64,000 nt of DNA, from positions 2,139,894 through 2,203,893 of the forward strand of contig NZ_LT575483.1 of assembly GCF_900086705.1 (NCBI RefSeq), written 5' to 3'. The position numbers and the translations under genes were made by a program. Positions within the stretch are counted from its first letter, which is position 1. Each line of letters opens with the position of its first letter. This document shows positions 1-7,989 of the stretch, piece by piece. This stretch comes from Massilibacillus massiliensis. GTDB lineage: Bacteria > Bacillota > Negativicutes > FLKF01. The notes beneath the pieces are model-generated. The model made no database searches. It had not been told where the DNA came from and saw only the letters and a list, made by a program, of their open reading frames with translations.

Positions 1-98
1 AGGATGAGATCGTTTTGACTTACTCGCTCTTTGTTTCTTTTTCATTAGGAATATAGAGCGGGTAATTTTTTACTAAGTTTTGAGAAAGAGCGTGATCA

Positions 99-947
99 AT
101 GATGAAACAATATATGCTTGGGTTATATGAAAAAGCAATGCCTCCTAATTTATCGTGGAAGGAGAAATTACAGGAGGCAAAAAAGGCAGGGTTTGATTTT
201 TTAGAAATGAGCATCGATGAAACGGATGAGAAGTTGTCCCGTCTAGAAATGCCCAAATCTGAACGACGACGAATTTGCGACTCTATGGATGAAATCGGCA
301 TCCCGATCCGGAGCATTTGTTTAAGTGGACATCGCAAATATCCATTAGGCAGCCAAGATGTTAAAATTCGTGAGAGAAGCTTAGAAATTATGGAGAAAGC
401 GATAGATCTTGCTTGTGATTTAGGCGTACGAATTATTCAACTGGCTGGGTATGATGTCTACTACGAGGAATCCTCCAAAGAAACGAGGTTGATGTTTGAG
501 CAAAATCTTGCAAAATGTGCATGTATGGCGGCTAAAAAAGGCGTGCTGCTAGGTTTTGAAACAATGGAAACAGAGTTTATGAACACAGTGGAGAAAGCAA
601 TTGCTTATGTTGGAAAAATAAATTCGCCATATCTTCAAATCTATCCAGATGCCGGAAATCTTACAAATGCCGCTGTCTTATATGAAAAAAATGTAGTTGC
701 TGATATGAAAGGCGGCGCAGGACATATTGTTGCTTGCCATTTAAAGGAAACTGTCCCGGGGAAATTCAGAGAAATTCCGTTTGGAACAGGACATGTAAAT
801 TTTAAAACAGTGATTGATACGACTTGGAAACTCGGGGTGAGAATTTATGTAGCGGAGTTTTGGTATACAGGCAGTACAAGCTGGCAGGATGATTTGAAAC
901 ATGCAAATCAGTTTATCTCGGTAAATTTTACTGATAAAAATTCTTAA
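99..947 (+). CDS. ulaE: L-ribulose/L-xylulose-5-phosphate 3-epimerase (UlaE/SgaU type)
   Basis: This 282-residue TIM-barrel sugar-phosphate epimerase would interconvert L-xylulose 5-phosphate and L-ribulose 5-phosphate in L-ascorbate or pentose breakdown in the cytoplasm. The family metal and acid positions are visible as FETMETEF (about residue 152), YPDAGN (about 185), HLKE (about 212) and AEFWYTG near the C terminus. The length matches UlaE. Two adjacent ATG codons begin the frame and the ribosome site (gagaaagag) is only moderate. The rest of the ascorbate operon is not in view, so its partners may lie upstream of the window. A hexulose-phosphate epimerase of the same fold is the alternative. 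Confidence 0.85.
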   Translation: MMKQYMLGLYEKAMPPNLSWKEKLQEAKKAGFDFLEMSIDETDEKLSRLEMPKSERRRICDSMDEIGIPIRSICLSGHRKYPLGSQDVKIRERSLEIMEKAIDLACDLGVRIIQLAGYDVYYEESSKETRLMFEQNLAKCACMAAKKGVLLGFETMETEFMNTVEKAIAYVGKINSPYLQIYPDAGNLTNAAVLYEKNVVADMKGGAGHIVACHLKETVPGKFREIPFGTGHVNFKTVIDTTWKLGVRIYVAEFWYTGSTSWQDDLKHANQFISVNFTDKNS

Positions 948-1040
948 ATAAGGATTGCATACAAGGTAAAAATGTAGTATTTATATAGAGAGAAGGACAA
1001 AGTAATGTAGATTAAATTTTTTACTAAAAGGATGAGTGAT

Positions 1041-2015
1041 TTGAGTAAAGTTAAAAAAATTGGGGTCCTAACAAGTGGCGGAGATTCGCCGGGAATGAAT
1101 GCAGTTGTTCGAGCTGTCGTAAGAAGCGCAAATGAATTTGGTTTAGAAGTTATAGGAATTCGGCGTGGTTATAATGGATTGATGAATGGTGATTTTGTCG
1201 AATTGGACAATCGTTCTGTTGGCGATATTATACAACGTGGCGGTACGATGCTTTATACTGCACGATGCTTGGAATTTATAGAACTCGCGGGTCAAAAACA
1301 AGGGTATGAGACCGCAAAAAAGGTTGGCATTGATGGAATCGTTGTAGTTGGCGGGGATGGTTCTTTCCGCGGCGCTGCTGCGTTAAGTAAATTAGGCATT
1401 CCTACAGTGGGAATTCCGGGGACGATTGATAATGATATTGCTTGTACGGATTACTCCATCGGGTTTGATACTGCTTGCAATATTGCAATGGAAGCGGTGG
1501 ACAGGCTTAGAGACACTACGCAGAGTCATGAAAAGTGCAGTATCGTAGAAGTTATGGGACGGCATGCTGGGCATTTGGCACTGAATGTTGGCGTTGCAAC
1601 AGGTGCAACTACGGTCTTGATTCCCGAGAAGGAATACGATATAAAGAAAGATGTTTCTGATAAAATTTTGGCTGCGCAAAAATCAGGAAAAACACATCAC
1701 ATTATTATCGTTGCTGAAGGTTGTAAAGATTCAGTTGCAGAAATTGCGAAGCAAATTGAGGCCGATACTGGAATCTGCTCGCGTTTGACTGTGCTTGGAC
1801 ATATCCAGCGTGGCGGAGCGCCGACTGTATTTGACCGTGTAAATGCAACGAAGATGGGCTATCATGCGGTTGAATTGTTAAAAGAAGGGATCGGTAATCG
1901 ATTGGTGTCAATTAAAGATGATCACGTTGTAGATTTTTCAATCGAAGAAGGTTTGGCAATGAAAAAGACAATCGATGAAAAATTGTACAATGTTTGTCGT
2001 ATTGTGTCCAAATAA
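1041..2015 (+). CDS. pfkA: ATP-dependent 6-phosphofructokinase
   Basis: This enzyme phosphorylates fructose 6-phosphate to fructose 1,6-bisphosphate, the committed step of glycolysis. The glycine-rich ATP site (LTSGGDSPGMN), the GGDGS loop, the substrate/catalytic motif PGTIDND and MGRHAGHLA are all present, and the length (about 324 residues) is that of bacterial PfkA. I place the start at TTG 1041 because AAAGGATGA lies 6-8 nt upstream of it. An in-frame ATG at 1032 would sit directly on that ribosome site; it gives 327 residues and cannot be excluded. A strong palindromic terminator follows at 2022. The gene appears monocistronic. Confidence 0.95.
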   Translation: MSKVKKIGVLTSGGDSPGMNAVVRAVVRSANEFGLEVIGIRRGYNGLMNGDFVELDNRSVGDIIQRGGTMLYTARCLEFIELAGQKQGYETAKKVGIDGIVVVGGDGSFRGAAALSKLGIPTVGIPGTIDNDIACTDYSIGFDTACNIAMEAVDRLRDTTQSHEKCSIVEVMGRHAGHLALNVGVATGATTVLIPEKEYDIKKDVSDKILAAQKSGKTHHIIIVAEGCKDSVAEIAKQIEADTGICSRLTVLGHIQRGGAPTVFDRVNATKMGYHAVELLKEGIGNRLVSIKDDHVVDFSIEEGLAMKKTIDEKLYNVCRIVSK

Positions 2016-2021
2016 TAACTT

Positions 2022-2095
2022 AAAAAATACCGACTTGTGTAAAAAATCTGTTTGTGTGAACACAACGAGCAGATTTTAGCAAGTCGGTATTTTTT
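2022..2095 (+). terminator. Compound palindromic terminator; copy 1 of a dispersed palindrome
   Basis: Arms AAAAAATACCGACTTG (2022-2037) and its exact reverse complement (2080-2095) enclose two inner stems, AAAATCTG/CAGATTTT and TTGTGT/ACACAA. The element is symmetric enough to terminate in both directions. A near-identical arm recurs at 54371 in the opposite orientation, so this is both a terminator and a repeated element. Confidence 0.8.
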
Positions 2096-2253
2096 ACATT
2101 TTTCTGAGTGGAGTTTCTTAGGTTTTACTGGGAAAATTAGACGATCTATTTTGAATATGGCCTCGTGCTGCGTCTAATAAATTTGACATTTGATAGAATT
2201 TCCCTTACGATAGGTATATTTTATGAAATGATGGTGATGGAGGTTTTATTTTT

Positions 2254-3498
2254 ATGGAAGAAGCAAATTCTATAGAGCGGAAAAAAGCAATGAATCAAAG
2301 TGAGTTTGCTAATTCATTTACAAGGTGGCTGCCAGTCATTCTCGGGGGTTTGGTCGCGGTGGGACCGCTCTCAATTGATATGTATTTACCTGCATTGCCG
2401 AATTTAGCCGGTGAATTTATGACGACAACGTCTTTGGTGCAAATGAGCTTAACTGCATGCCTTATTGGGATGGCATTCGGGCAGATGTTTGTTGGCCCGA
2501 TTAGTGACATTCGCGGCAGAAGAAAGCCTTTGTTGATCGGTTTAGCAGTTTTTGCTTTTGCATCGATTGCCTGTGCATTTTCGACTTCGATATGGGTTTT
2601 TCTTGTTTTGCGTTTATTGCAGGGGTTGGCTGGAGCGGCCGGAATTGTCATTGCACGAGCGATTGCGCGTGATCTATATGCAGGGTATGAATTGACTAAA
2701 TTTTTCTCAATGCTTATGCTAGTCAATGGCTTTGCCCCAATTGCTGCACCTGTATTGGGTGGTCAGATTCTTGCATTTTCTTCTTGGCGAAGTGTTTTTA
2801 TCGTATTAGCAGGCATTGCCGTGGTATTGATTCTTTTTGTATTCTTCTTTGTCAAAGAGAGCTTATTGAAAGAAAATCGTTTGAATGGCGGGATGAAAAG
2901 TACGGTTGTTGCTGTGCGGTCTTTATGTAGTCAGCGTTATTTTATGGGACATTGTTTGATGCAAGGCTTTGCTTTTTCTGGATTGTTTGCGTATATTTCT
3001 GGATCTCCTTTTGTTTTGCAAAATATTTATGCGGTGTCTCCGCAAATGTTTAGTTTGATTTTTGCAGTGAATGGGCTGGGACTCATTATTGCTGGTCAGC
3101 TTACGGGGTTTTTATCTGGACGCGTTTCAGATTATAAACTGCTGAAATTTGGACTTTTTCTCGCGATGATAAGTAGCTGTATTCTCATGCTAAGTATCGT
3201 GCTGCATGGCAATCTTTTGATGTTATTGATACCGTTATTTTTTACTGTATCGAGTTTGCCAATTGTGGCTTCCAGCAGTTTTTCATTAGCGATGCAGGCG
3301 CAGGGGAAAATGGCAGGGAGCGCGGCGGCTTTAATTGGCTTTTTTTCTAATATATCCGGTGGTTTTATGGCACCATTGGTTGGTATAGCGGGAAGTTTTA
3401 CCGCATTGCCGATGGGGATCGTAATCATGCTGAGCGAGTTGTTTGCAGGACTATGTTTTTGGCTTATGATTGGCTCAGAACATAAAATAGAAAACTAA
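2254..3498 (+). CDS. Bcr/CflA family MFS drug-efflux transporter
   Basis: This is an inner-membrane proton-driven exporter with about 12 hydrophobic segments in 414 residues. The N-terminal stretch PLSIDMYLPALP and the loop GPISDIRGRRKPLL are the hallmark first-helix and motif A sequences of the Bcr/CflA subfamily, which exports drugs such as bicyclomycin and chloramphenicol. GGAGG at 2239 supports the ATG at 2254; an internal Met at 2290 lacks a ribosome site. It stands alone and shares a terminator with the convergent guanine deaminase gene. The actual substrate cannot be read from the sequence. Confidence 0.88.
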   Translation: MEEANSIERKKAMNQSEFANSFTRWLPVILGGLVAVGPLSIDMYLPALPNLAGEFMTTTSLVQMSLTACLIGMAFGQMFVGPISDIRGRRKPLLIGLAVFAFASIACAFSTSIWVFLVLRLLQGLAGAAGIVIARAIARDLYAGYELTKFFSMLMLVNGFAPIAAPVLGGQILAFSSWRSVFIVLAGIAVVLILFVFFFVKESLLKENRLNGGMKSTVVAVRSLCSQRYFMGHCLMQGFAFSGLFAYISGSPFVLQNIYAVSPQMFSLIFAVNGLGLIIAGQLTGFLSGRVSDYKLLKFGLFLAMISSCILMLSIVLHGNLLMLLIPLFFTVSSLPIVASSSFSLAMQAQGKMAGSAAALIGFFSNISGGFMAPLVGIAGSFTALPMGIVIMLSELFAGLCFWLMIGSEHKIEN

Positions 3499-3506
3499 GA
3501 TAGATG

Positions 3507-3545
3507 AAAAAACGCCAGAAATCAAAGTATATCTGGCGTTTATTT
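3507..3545. terminator. Bidirectional terminator between convergent genes
   Basis: AACGCCAGA (3511-3519) pairs with TCTGGCGTT (3532-3540), flanked by an A-run on the left and a T-rich right side. It therefore serves the MFS gene (+) and guaD (-). Confidence 0.8.
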
Positions 3546-3548
3546 ATG

Positions 3549-4022
3549 TTAATAAATTGTTTTATCAATTTTTTGTTTAAACTTTTCAAATGTTTGAATC
3601 GTAAATGAACGGCCAAGTGGTAATAATTTGAGAACGTTTTCATTGCTGCATTTATGTTCGATAAAATGGTAGATAAAATCGTCTCTAAACCCTATGTCGG
3701 CAGCGTCCTTCGCGGTGTTTCCATAATAAATGGTTTTTATGTTTGCCCAAATGGCTGCACTCAAACACATGGGACAAGGGTAGCAAGATGTATATAATAC
3801 ACAGTCAGTTAAATCATATGTTTTTAAGTTTTGACAAGCTTGTCGAATTGCTTGTACTTCAGCATGACAGGTCGGGTCGTTATTTTTCAATACTTCATTA
3901 TGCCCTTTGCTTACGATGGTTCCGTTTTTTACAATGACTGCACCAAATGGCCCACCGTTATTTTCAGCTAAATTGTGCTGGGATTCTAAGGCGGCTATTT
4001 TCATAAAATCTTCATGCTTCAT
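3549..4022 (-). CDS. guaD: Guanine deaminase (cytidine deaminase fold)
   Basis: It hydrolyses guanine to xanthine and ammonia in purine salvage. The zinc site of the family is complete: HAE in NDPTCHAEVQAIR and the PCPMC cysteine pair in YTSCYPCPMCLSAA. The sequence follows Bacillus-type GuaD rather than TadA, with GGPFGAVIVK near the N terminus and a C-terminal extension after DAADIGFRDDFIY. I start at the ATG at 4022 (MKHEDF), 157 residues, because GAGGTG lies 6 nt upstream; a GTG at 4031 is part of that ribosome site. It is monocistronic. Confidence 0.88.
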   Translation of the reverse strand: MKHEDFMKIAALESQHNLAENNGGPFGAVIVKNGTIVSKGHNEVLKNNDPTCHAEVQAIRQACQNLKTYDLTDCVLYTSCYPCPMCLSAAIWANIKTIYYGNTAKDAADIGFRDDFIYHFIEHKCSNENVLKLLPLGRSFTIQTFEKFKQKIDKTIY

Positions 4023-4145
4023 TGGTATCACCTCAATTTTATTTATACAGTATACTACATTTTATCATAAAGAAATGAAAGAAAAGCAGGAAGAATGGTA
4101 ATCTGGTTAGAATATTATCTCAGATGGGTGTAAGGGGGAGTTATT

Positions 4146-4454
4146 TTGTTTTCCCAAGAATCAGATATTGTCAAGACAATGCGTTTAATAGAAGGTTTAA
4201 AGGCAGATTTGATCAGCACGATAGGTGTGCTTTATAAAGCTATGGCAGAAAATAGTGAATTGGCAATAAAAGAAGCTTTGGCAAAGCTGATTATCTATAG
4301 CTATATATTAGGAAAGCGCCTAGGAATCAGTTTTGTGGACATGGATCAAACTGTGGAGCATAAATTAGAAGATTATAGTAAAAATAATGATGCACTGGAA
4401 AATCGTTTTGGCGATTTTTCGAAGTTAAAGCGCTTTTTAGAACAGAAGAGGTGA
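4146..4454 (+). CDS. MazG-like small protein
   Basis: This 102-residue, mostly helical protein resembles the short MazG-like family found in Firmicutes ahead of the yybS/gdpP cluster (pattern KALAENSE..AIKEALAKLIIYSYLLGKRLGI). It lacks an evident full EExxE metal-binding set, so nucleotide pyrophosphatase activity is not assured. Translation starts at TTG 4146, preceded by the strong site AGGGGGAG at 4133. It ends 4 nt before the next gene, so it is co-transcribed with the membrane protein and probably gdpP. Confidence 0.65.
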   Translation: MFSQESDIVKTMRLIEGLKADLISTIGVLYKAMAENSELAIKEALAKLIIYSYILGKRLGISFVDMDQTVEHKLEDYSKNNDALENRFGDFSKLKRFLEQKR

Positions 4455-4458
4455 AAGA

Positions 4459-5415
4459 ATGGAAAATAGAAGAGTGAAACCGATGGTAGAAGGGGGAATT
4501 TTGGCTGCGATTGCTGTCGCTATGTCGCTGATTAGCCTGTATATTCCGATCATTGGTTCATTGGTGGCATTTATATTGCCGTTGCCGATTGTCGTGCTCG
4601 TTGTACGACATGGTGCGCGTTGGGGAATAATGTCTACCCTCATTGCCGGGGTCTTGATTGCTATGTTAATTAGTCCCTTACAGGCAATTAGTATTGTAGT
4701 TGTTTGCGGTTTCATTGGTGTCGTGTTAGGATATACATATCGCAAGGGATATGGTGCGGTACGGTGTTTGGCAATCAGTTCGGCATCTGCAATCGTTTCA
4801 ATATTAGTTGTAATGGCAGTGAGCTTGTTGTTGATTCAGGTAAATCCGATGGATATTCAAATGGATGTCATGAATCAGGCTTTTGATGAATCTTTGGAAG
4901 TATATCGCAGTTCGGGTATGAGCGAAGCAGAGATTGCTGCAGCTGCGGAGAAATTTAAGAATGGCTTGGAAACGGTAAAGCAGCTTGTACCGGTTACGAT
5001 TATTTTGGCCGGCTTATTTGAGACTTATATTAACTTTATTGTGTCAGGTATAGTTTTACGACGAATCGGCAATAAAAATATCCCACAATTGCCACCGTTT
5101 AAAGAATGGAAATTACCTGTGGTCTTAGTCTATATCTATGCTTTTTCTTTAATTGGAATGTATTGGGGCGCTAGTCGCGAGATCGAGTTGTTGACCAATG
5201 CTTCGATGAATTTTAATATGTTTGCCAGTATTTTAGCTTTTATTCAGGGACTTGCAATTTTGTTTTATGCAGCGGATCGGTACAATTTGTCGAAATTTAT
5301 TCGTGGTATTATACTGATTTTAACTTTAACAAGTGGAATGTTTCATATCGTAGCTTTGATCGGCTTATTTGATATCATCTTTGATTATCGTAAACGTTTT
5401 GCGATAAGAAAGTAA
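4459..5415 (+). CDS. YybS-like DUF2232 membrane protein
   Basis: This is a 318-residue polytopic inner-membrane protein with about eight hydrophobic segments and a charged soluble loop near residues 140-175. The family (DUF2232, B. subtilis YybS) is conserved immediately upstream of gdpP and rplI, and its function is not established; the fold resembles small-molecule ECF-type S components. GAGGTG 8 nt before the ATG supports the start. It forms a tight pair with the MazG-like gene. Confidence 0.78.
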   Translation: MENRRVKPMVEGGILAAIAVAMSLISLYIPIIGSLVAFILPLPIVVLVVRHGARWGIMSTLIAGVLIAMLISPLQAISIVVVCGFIGVVLGYTYRKGYGAVRCLAISSASAIVSILVVMAVSLLLIQVNPMDIQMDVMNQAFDESLEVYRSSGMSEAEIAAAAEKFKNGLETVKQLVPVTIILAGLFETYINFIVSGIVLRRIGNKNIPQLPPFKEWKLPVVLVYIYAFSLIGMYWGASREIELLTNASMNFNMFASILAFIQGLAILFYAADRYNLSKFIRGIILILTLTSGMFHIVALIGLFDIIFDYRKRFAIRK

Positions 5416-5551
5416 TTTTAGCGTATGTGAGGCTGGTGCTAGATGCAATAAAAATGCATCTGGATTTCAGCTGAATTTATCTAGTATGTCGTAAAATTTT
5501 TTAAGGAAAGTGAAATGACGACTAGATAAACTAAGAAATGGGGGTTTTTGT
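5416..5551. other. Intergenic hairpins before gdpP
   Basis: This 136-nt gap holds two inverted repeats: AGATGCA/TGCATCT (5441-5461) and TTTATCTAGT/ACTAGATAAA (5476-5485 with 5521-5530). Neither has a clear T-run, so they may be weak attenuators rather than terminators. Confidence 0.4.
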
Positions 5552-7558
5552 ATGCCTCGTAATTCGTCTAATTGGCTGGATATTCGTATTCACTTAATTG
5601 TGGTAATTGGGCTATTATTGGTGATTATGCTTTATAATCAATATGTTGCTTTAATTGGATTGATTTTGGTAGCTTCGCTGTTTGTTTATGGTCAAGAAAG
5701 ATGCAATGATCAACAGAAGGCGTTGGAGCAGTATTACCATAATATCGTAAAAAATTTAAATGAATTATCTAATTATGCAATTGATCAAATGCCGGTTGCC
5801 ATTCTTATTCTTGGTATGGATGGTCGTGTGAAATGGGTAAATAAGGAGTTTGATCGCTGGTTTCCGGAAGAGTCTTTAATTGGGACGGCAATTAAAGAGT
5901 TTTGGGAAAGTTTTATTTTTGAACCTATTTGGGGCAAAGATGGTGTATATGTTTTTCAATCTGAAGATAAGTTTTATCAGGTCAAGCATCGACCGATTTT
6001 GAATGTAGACGATTCCAATGGTTTGATGGTTTTTTATGTTACGAATGTAACTGAAGTTGAAAACATCAAAATCGAGAAAAAAATGAGTGAACCGGCCTTT
6101 TGTTATGTGCAAATTGATAATTATGATGAAGTATTACAAGGGCTAAGTGAAGCGCAGCGGACGATATTATTGGTTGAAATTAATAAATGCTTGAATGAGT
6201 GGATTACTGAAATTGGAGCATTTATTAAGAGAATATCGGATGATATGTACATCGTAATTATGGATCGGCGATCTTTGGATAAAACGTTACATGATAAGTT
6301 TGATGTCCTGGATAAAGTTCGTTCAATTCATGGAGCTAATAAATTCCCGGTAACACTCAGTATCGGCGTTGCAGTTGGTGATGGACTAAGTTTAATTGCA
6401 CTTGGTGAGATTGCTAAGGGTGGATTGGATTTGGCATTGGGGCGCGGCGGAGATCAGGTTGCTGCACAAATTGACGGCAAGACGCAGTTTTATGGTGGTA
6501 AGTCCAAAGCAGTAGAAAAGCATACACGGGTGAAAGCGCGCGTAGTCGCGCATGCTTTATATGAGATTATTGAGAATTCCGATATGATTTTTGTTATGGG
6601 TCATCATAATGAAGATTTTGATAGTTTGGGTGCTTCTATGGGCGTGGCGAAAATGGCGCGTCATCTTGGAAAAGAAGTGCATATTATTTTAAGCGAAATG
6701 AATGAAGGCATTGATAAATTTACGGATCTGATTAAAGATGATGCGGCGTATACAGATTCTTTTATCAGTGCAAGTGAGACGACGAGCATTATACCGGTGA
6801 ATGCAACTTTATTTGTGGTGGATACGCATATTCCAAATATGACGGCTGCACCAGGGTTGTTGGATCGTGTAGACAATGTGATTGTAATTGATCATCATCG
6901 TCGATCAGAAAACTTTATTCATAGTCCGTTGCTGGTCTATATAGAACCTTCGTCTTCTTCGACAAGTGAGCTTGTGACAGAGCTTTTGATGTACTTTGGA
7001 GACGATATGAGTTTAACGAAAATGGATGCGACTGCACTTTATGCAGGCATTGTTGTTGATACGAAAAATTTTGCAGTACAGACGGGAGTAAGGACGTTCG
7101 ATGCTGCTGCTTATCTTAGACGTTCTGGGGCAGATCCTGCAATGGTAAGACATCTATTCAGGACGGATTATGAAAGCACACGGGCGAAAGCCAGAGCCTT
7201 AAGTCGGGCAGAATTTTTGAAGGGCGGGCTGATCGTGACCAGCTGTCCGGAAAATACGCCAAATGCACAAGTGACTGCAGCTCAAATAGCTGATTCTATG
7301 CTGCGGATTGAAGATGTAAGGATGAGTTTGGTATTATTTCCGTTTGAAGATGGTGTTGGGATCAGTGCACGTTCCACTGGTGAAATTAATGTACAGGTTA
7401 TTATGGAACAATTTGGCGGCGGGGGACATCAAAATGTTGCCGGCGCACAAGTAAAAGATATTAGTTTAGAAGATTTAAAACGCAAAGTGGTTGAACTGAG
7501 CGTGAACTATATTGAGGAGAGTGACAAACATGAAAGTGATTTTGCAGCAAGAGGTTAA
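5552..7558 (+). CDS. gdpP: Cyclic-di-AMP phosphodiesterase GdpP
   Basis: This membrane-anchored enzyme hydrolyses c-di-AMP to pApA and so sets osmotic and potassium homeostasis. In 668 residues it has two N-terminal transmembrane helices (about 10-50), a PAS domain (about 70-170), a degenerate GGDEF domain (about 175-315) and a DHH/DHHA1 phosphodiesterase. The catalytic residues are visible as GHHNEDFDSLG (about 350), VIDHHRR (about 447) and the C-terminal GGGGHQNVAGA. ATGGGGG upstream supports the ATG. Its last 29 nt overlap rplI, the usual arrangement. It connects functionally with the BusR-like regulator and osmolyte transporter at 56-60 kb. Confidence 0.93.
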   Translation: MPRNSSNWLDIRIHLIVVIGLLLVIMLYNQYVALIGLILVASLFVYGQERCNDQQKALEQYYHNIVKNLNELSNYAIDQMPVAILILGMDGRVKWVNKEFDRWFPEESLIGTAIKEFWESFIFEPIWGKDGVYVFQSEDKFYQVKHRPILNVDDSNGLMVFYVTNVTEVENIKIEKKMSEPAFCYVQIDNYDEVLQGLSEAQRTILLVEINKCLNEWITEIGAFIKRISDDMYIVIMDRRSLDKTLHDKFDVLDKVRSIHGANKFPVTLSIGVAVGDGLSLIALGEIAKGGLDLALGRGGDQVAAQIDGKTQFYGGKSKAVEKHTRVKARVVAHALYEIIENSDMIFVMGHHNEDFDSLGASMGVAKMARHLGKEVHIILSEMNEGIDKFTDLIKDDAAYTDSFISASETTSIIPVNATLFVVDTHIPNMTAAPGLLDRVDNVIVIDHHRRSENFIHSPLLVYIEPSSSSTSELVTELLMYFGDDMSLTKMDATALYAGIVVDTKNFAVQTGVRTFDAAAYLRRSGADPAMVRHLFRTDYESTRAKARALSRAEFLKGGLIVTSCPENTPNAQVTAAQIADSMLRIEDVRMSLVLFPFEDGVGISARSTGEINVQVIMEQFGGGGHQNVAGAQVKDISLEDLKRKVVELSVNYIEESDKHESDFAARG

Positions 7559-7976
7559 AAAAGTTGGTAAAAAAGGTGATATTTTAGAAGTTTCAGAAGG
7601 CTATGCAAGAAACTTTCTTTTACCAAAAGGCTATGCGGTTGAGGCTACAGCAACTAATTTAAATGCTGTAAATCAGCAAAAGCGTTCTGAAGAACGTAAG
7701 AAGCAGCAAGCCGTGGATGAAGCGAATTTAATGGCAGCGCAGCTTAGCAAGATTGAAGTAACAATTCCCGTAAAAATCGGTGAAGGCGGGAAACTTTTTG
7801 GTTCGGTAACGGGTAAAGATATCGCGGAAGCGTTGAAAAAAGATCATAATATCGATATAGATAAACGTAAAATTGAAGTGAAAGAAGGCATAAAAGGGAT
7901 TGGTGATTACGAAGCCGTAATCAAAGTGCATCCTGAAATTACAAGTAAGATTAAGGTACACATAATCGCGGGCTAG
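7530..7976 (+). CDS. rplI: 50S ribosomal protein L9
   Basis: L9 (148 residues) has the classic N-terminal 23S rRNA-binding domain (MKVILQQEVKKVGKKGDI...GYARNFLLPKG), a long connecting helix and a C-terminal domain. The start at 7530 is fixed by AGGAGA at 7514 and by the invariant MKVIL N terminus; a longer frame from 7512 is not needed. It overlaps the end of gdpP by 29 nt, suggesting translational coupling, and is followed 13 nt later by lonC. Confidence 0.97.
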   Translation: MKVILQQEVKKVGKKGDILEVSEGYARNFLLPKGYAVEATATNLNAVNQQKRSEERKKQQAVDEANLMAAQLSKIEVTIPVKIGEGGKLFGSVTGKDIAEALKKDHNIDIDKRKIEVKEGIKGIGDYEAVIKVHPEITSKIKVHIIAG

Positions 7977-7989
7977 AAAGAGGCAGGGC

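Noticed and set aside
1392-1911. Minus-strand frames within pfkA
   Set aside because: Shadow frames of a fully conserved enzyme gene.
3743-4101. Plus-strand open frames opposite guaD
   Set aside because: They are antisense to a well-conserved deaminase and lack ribosome sites.
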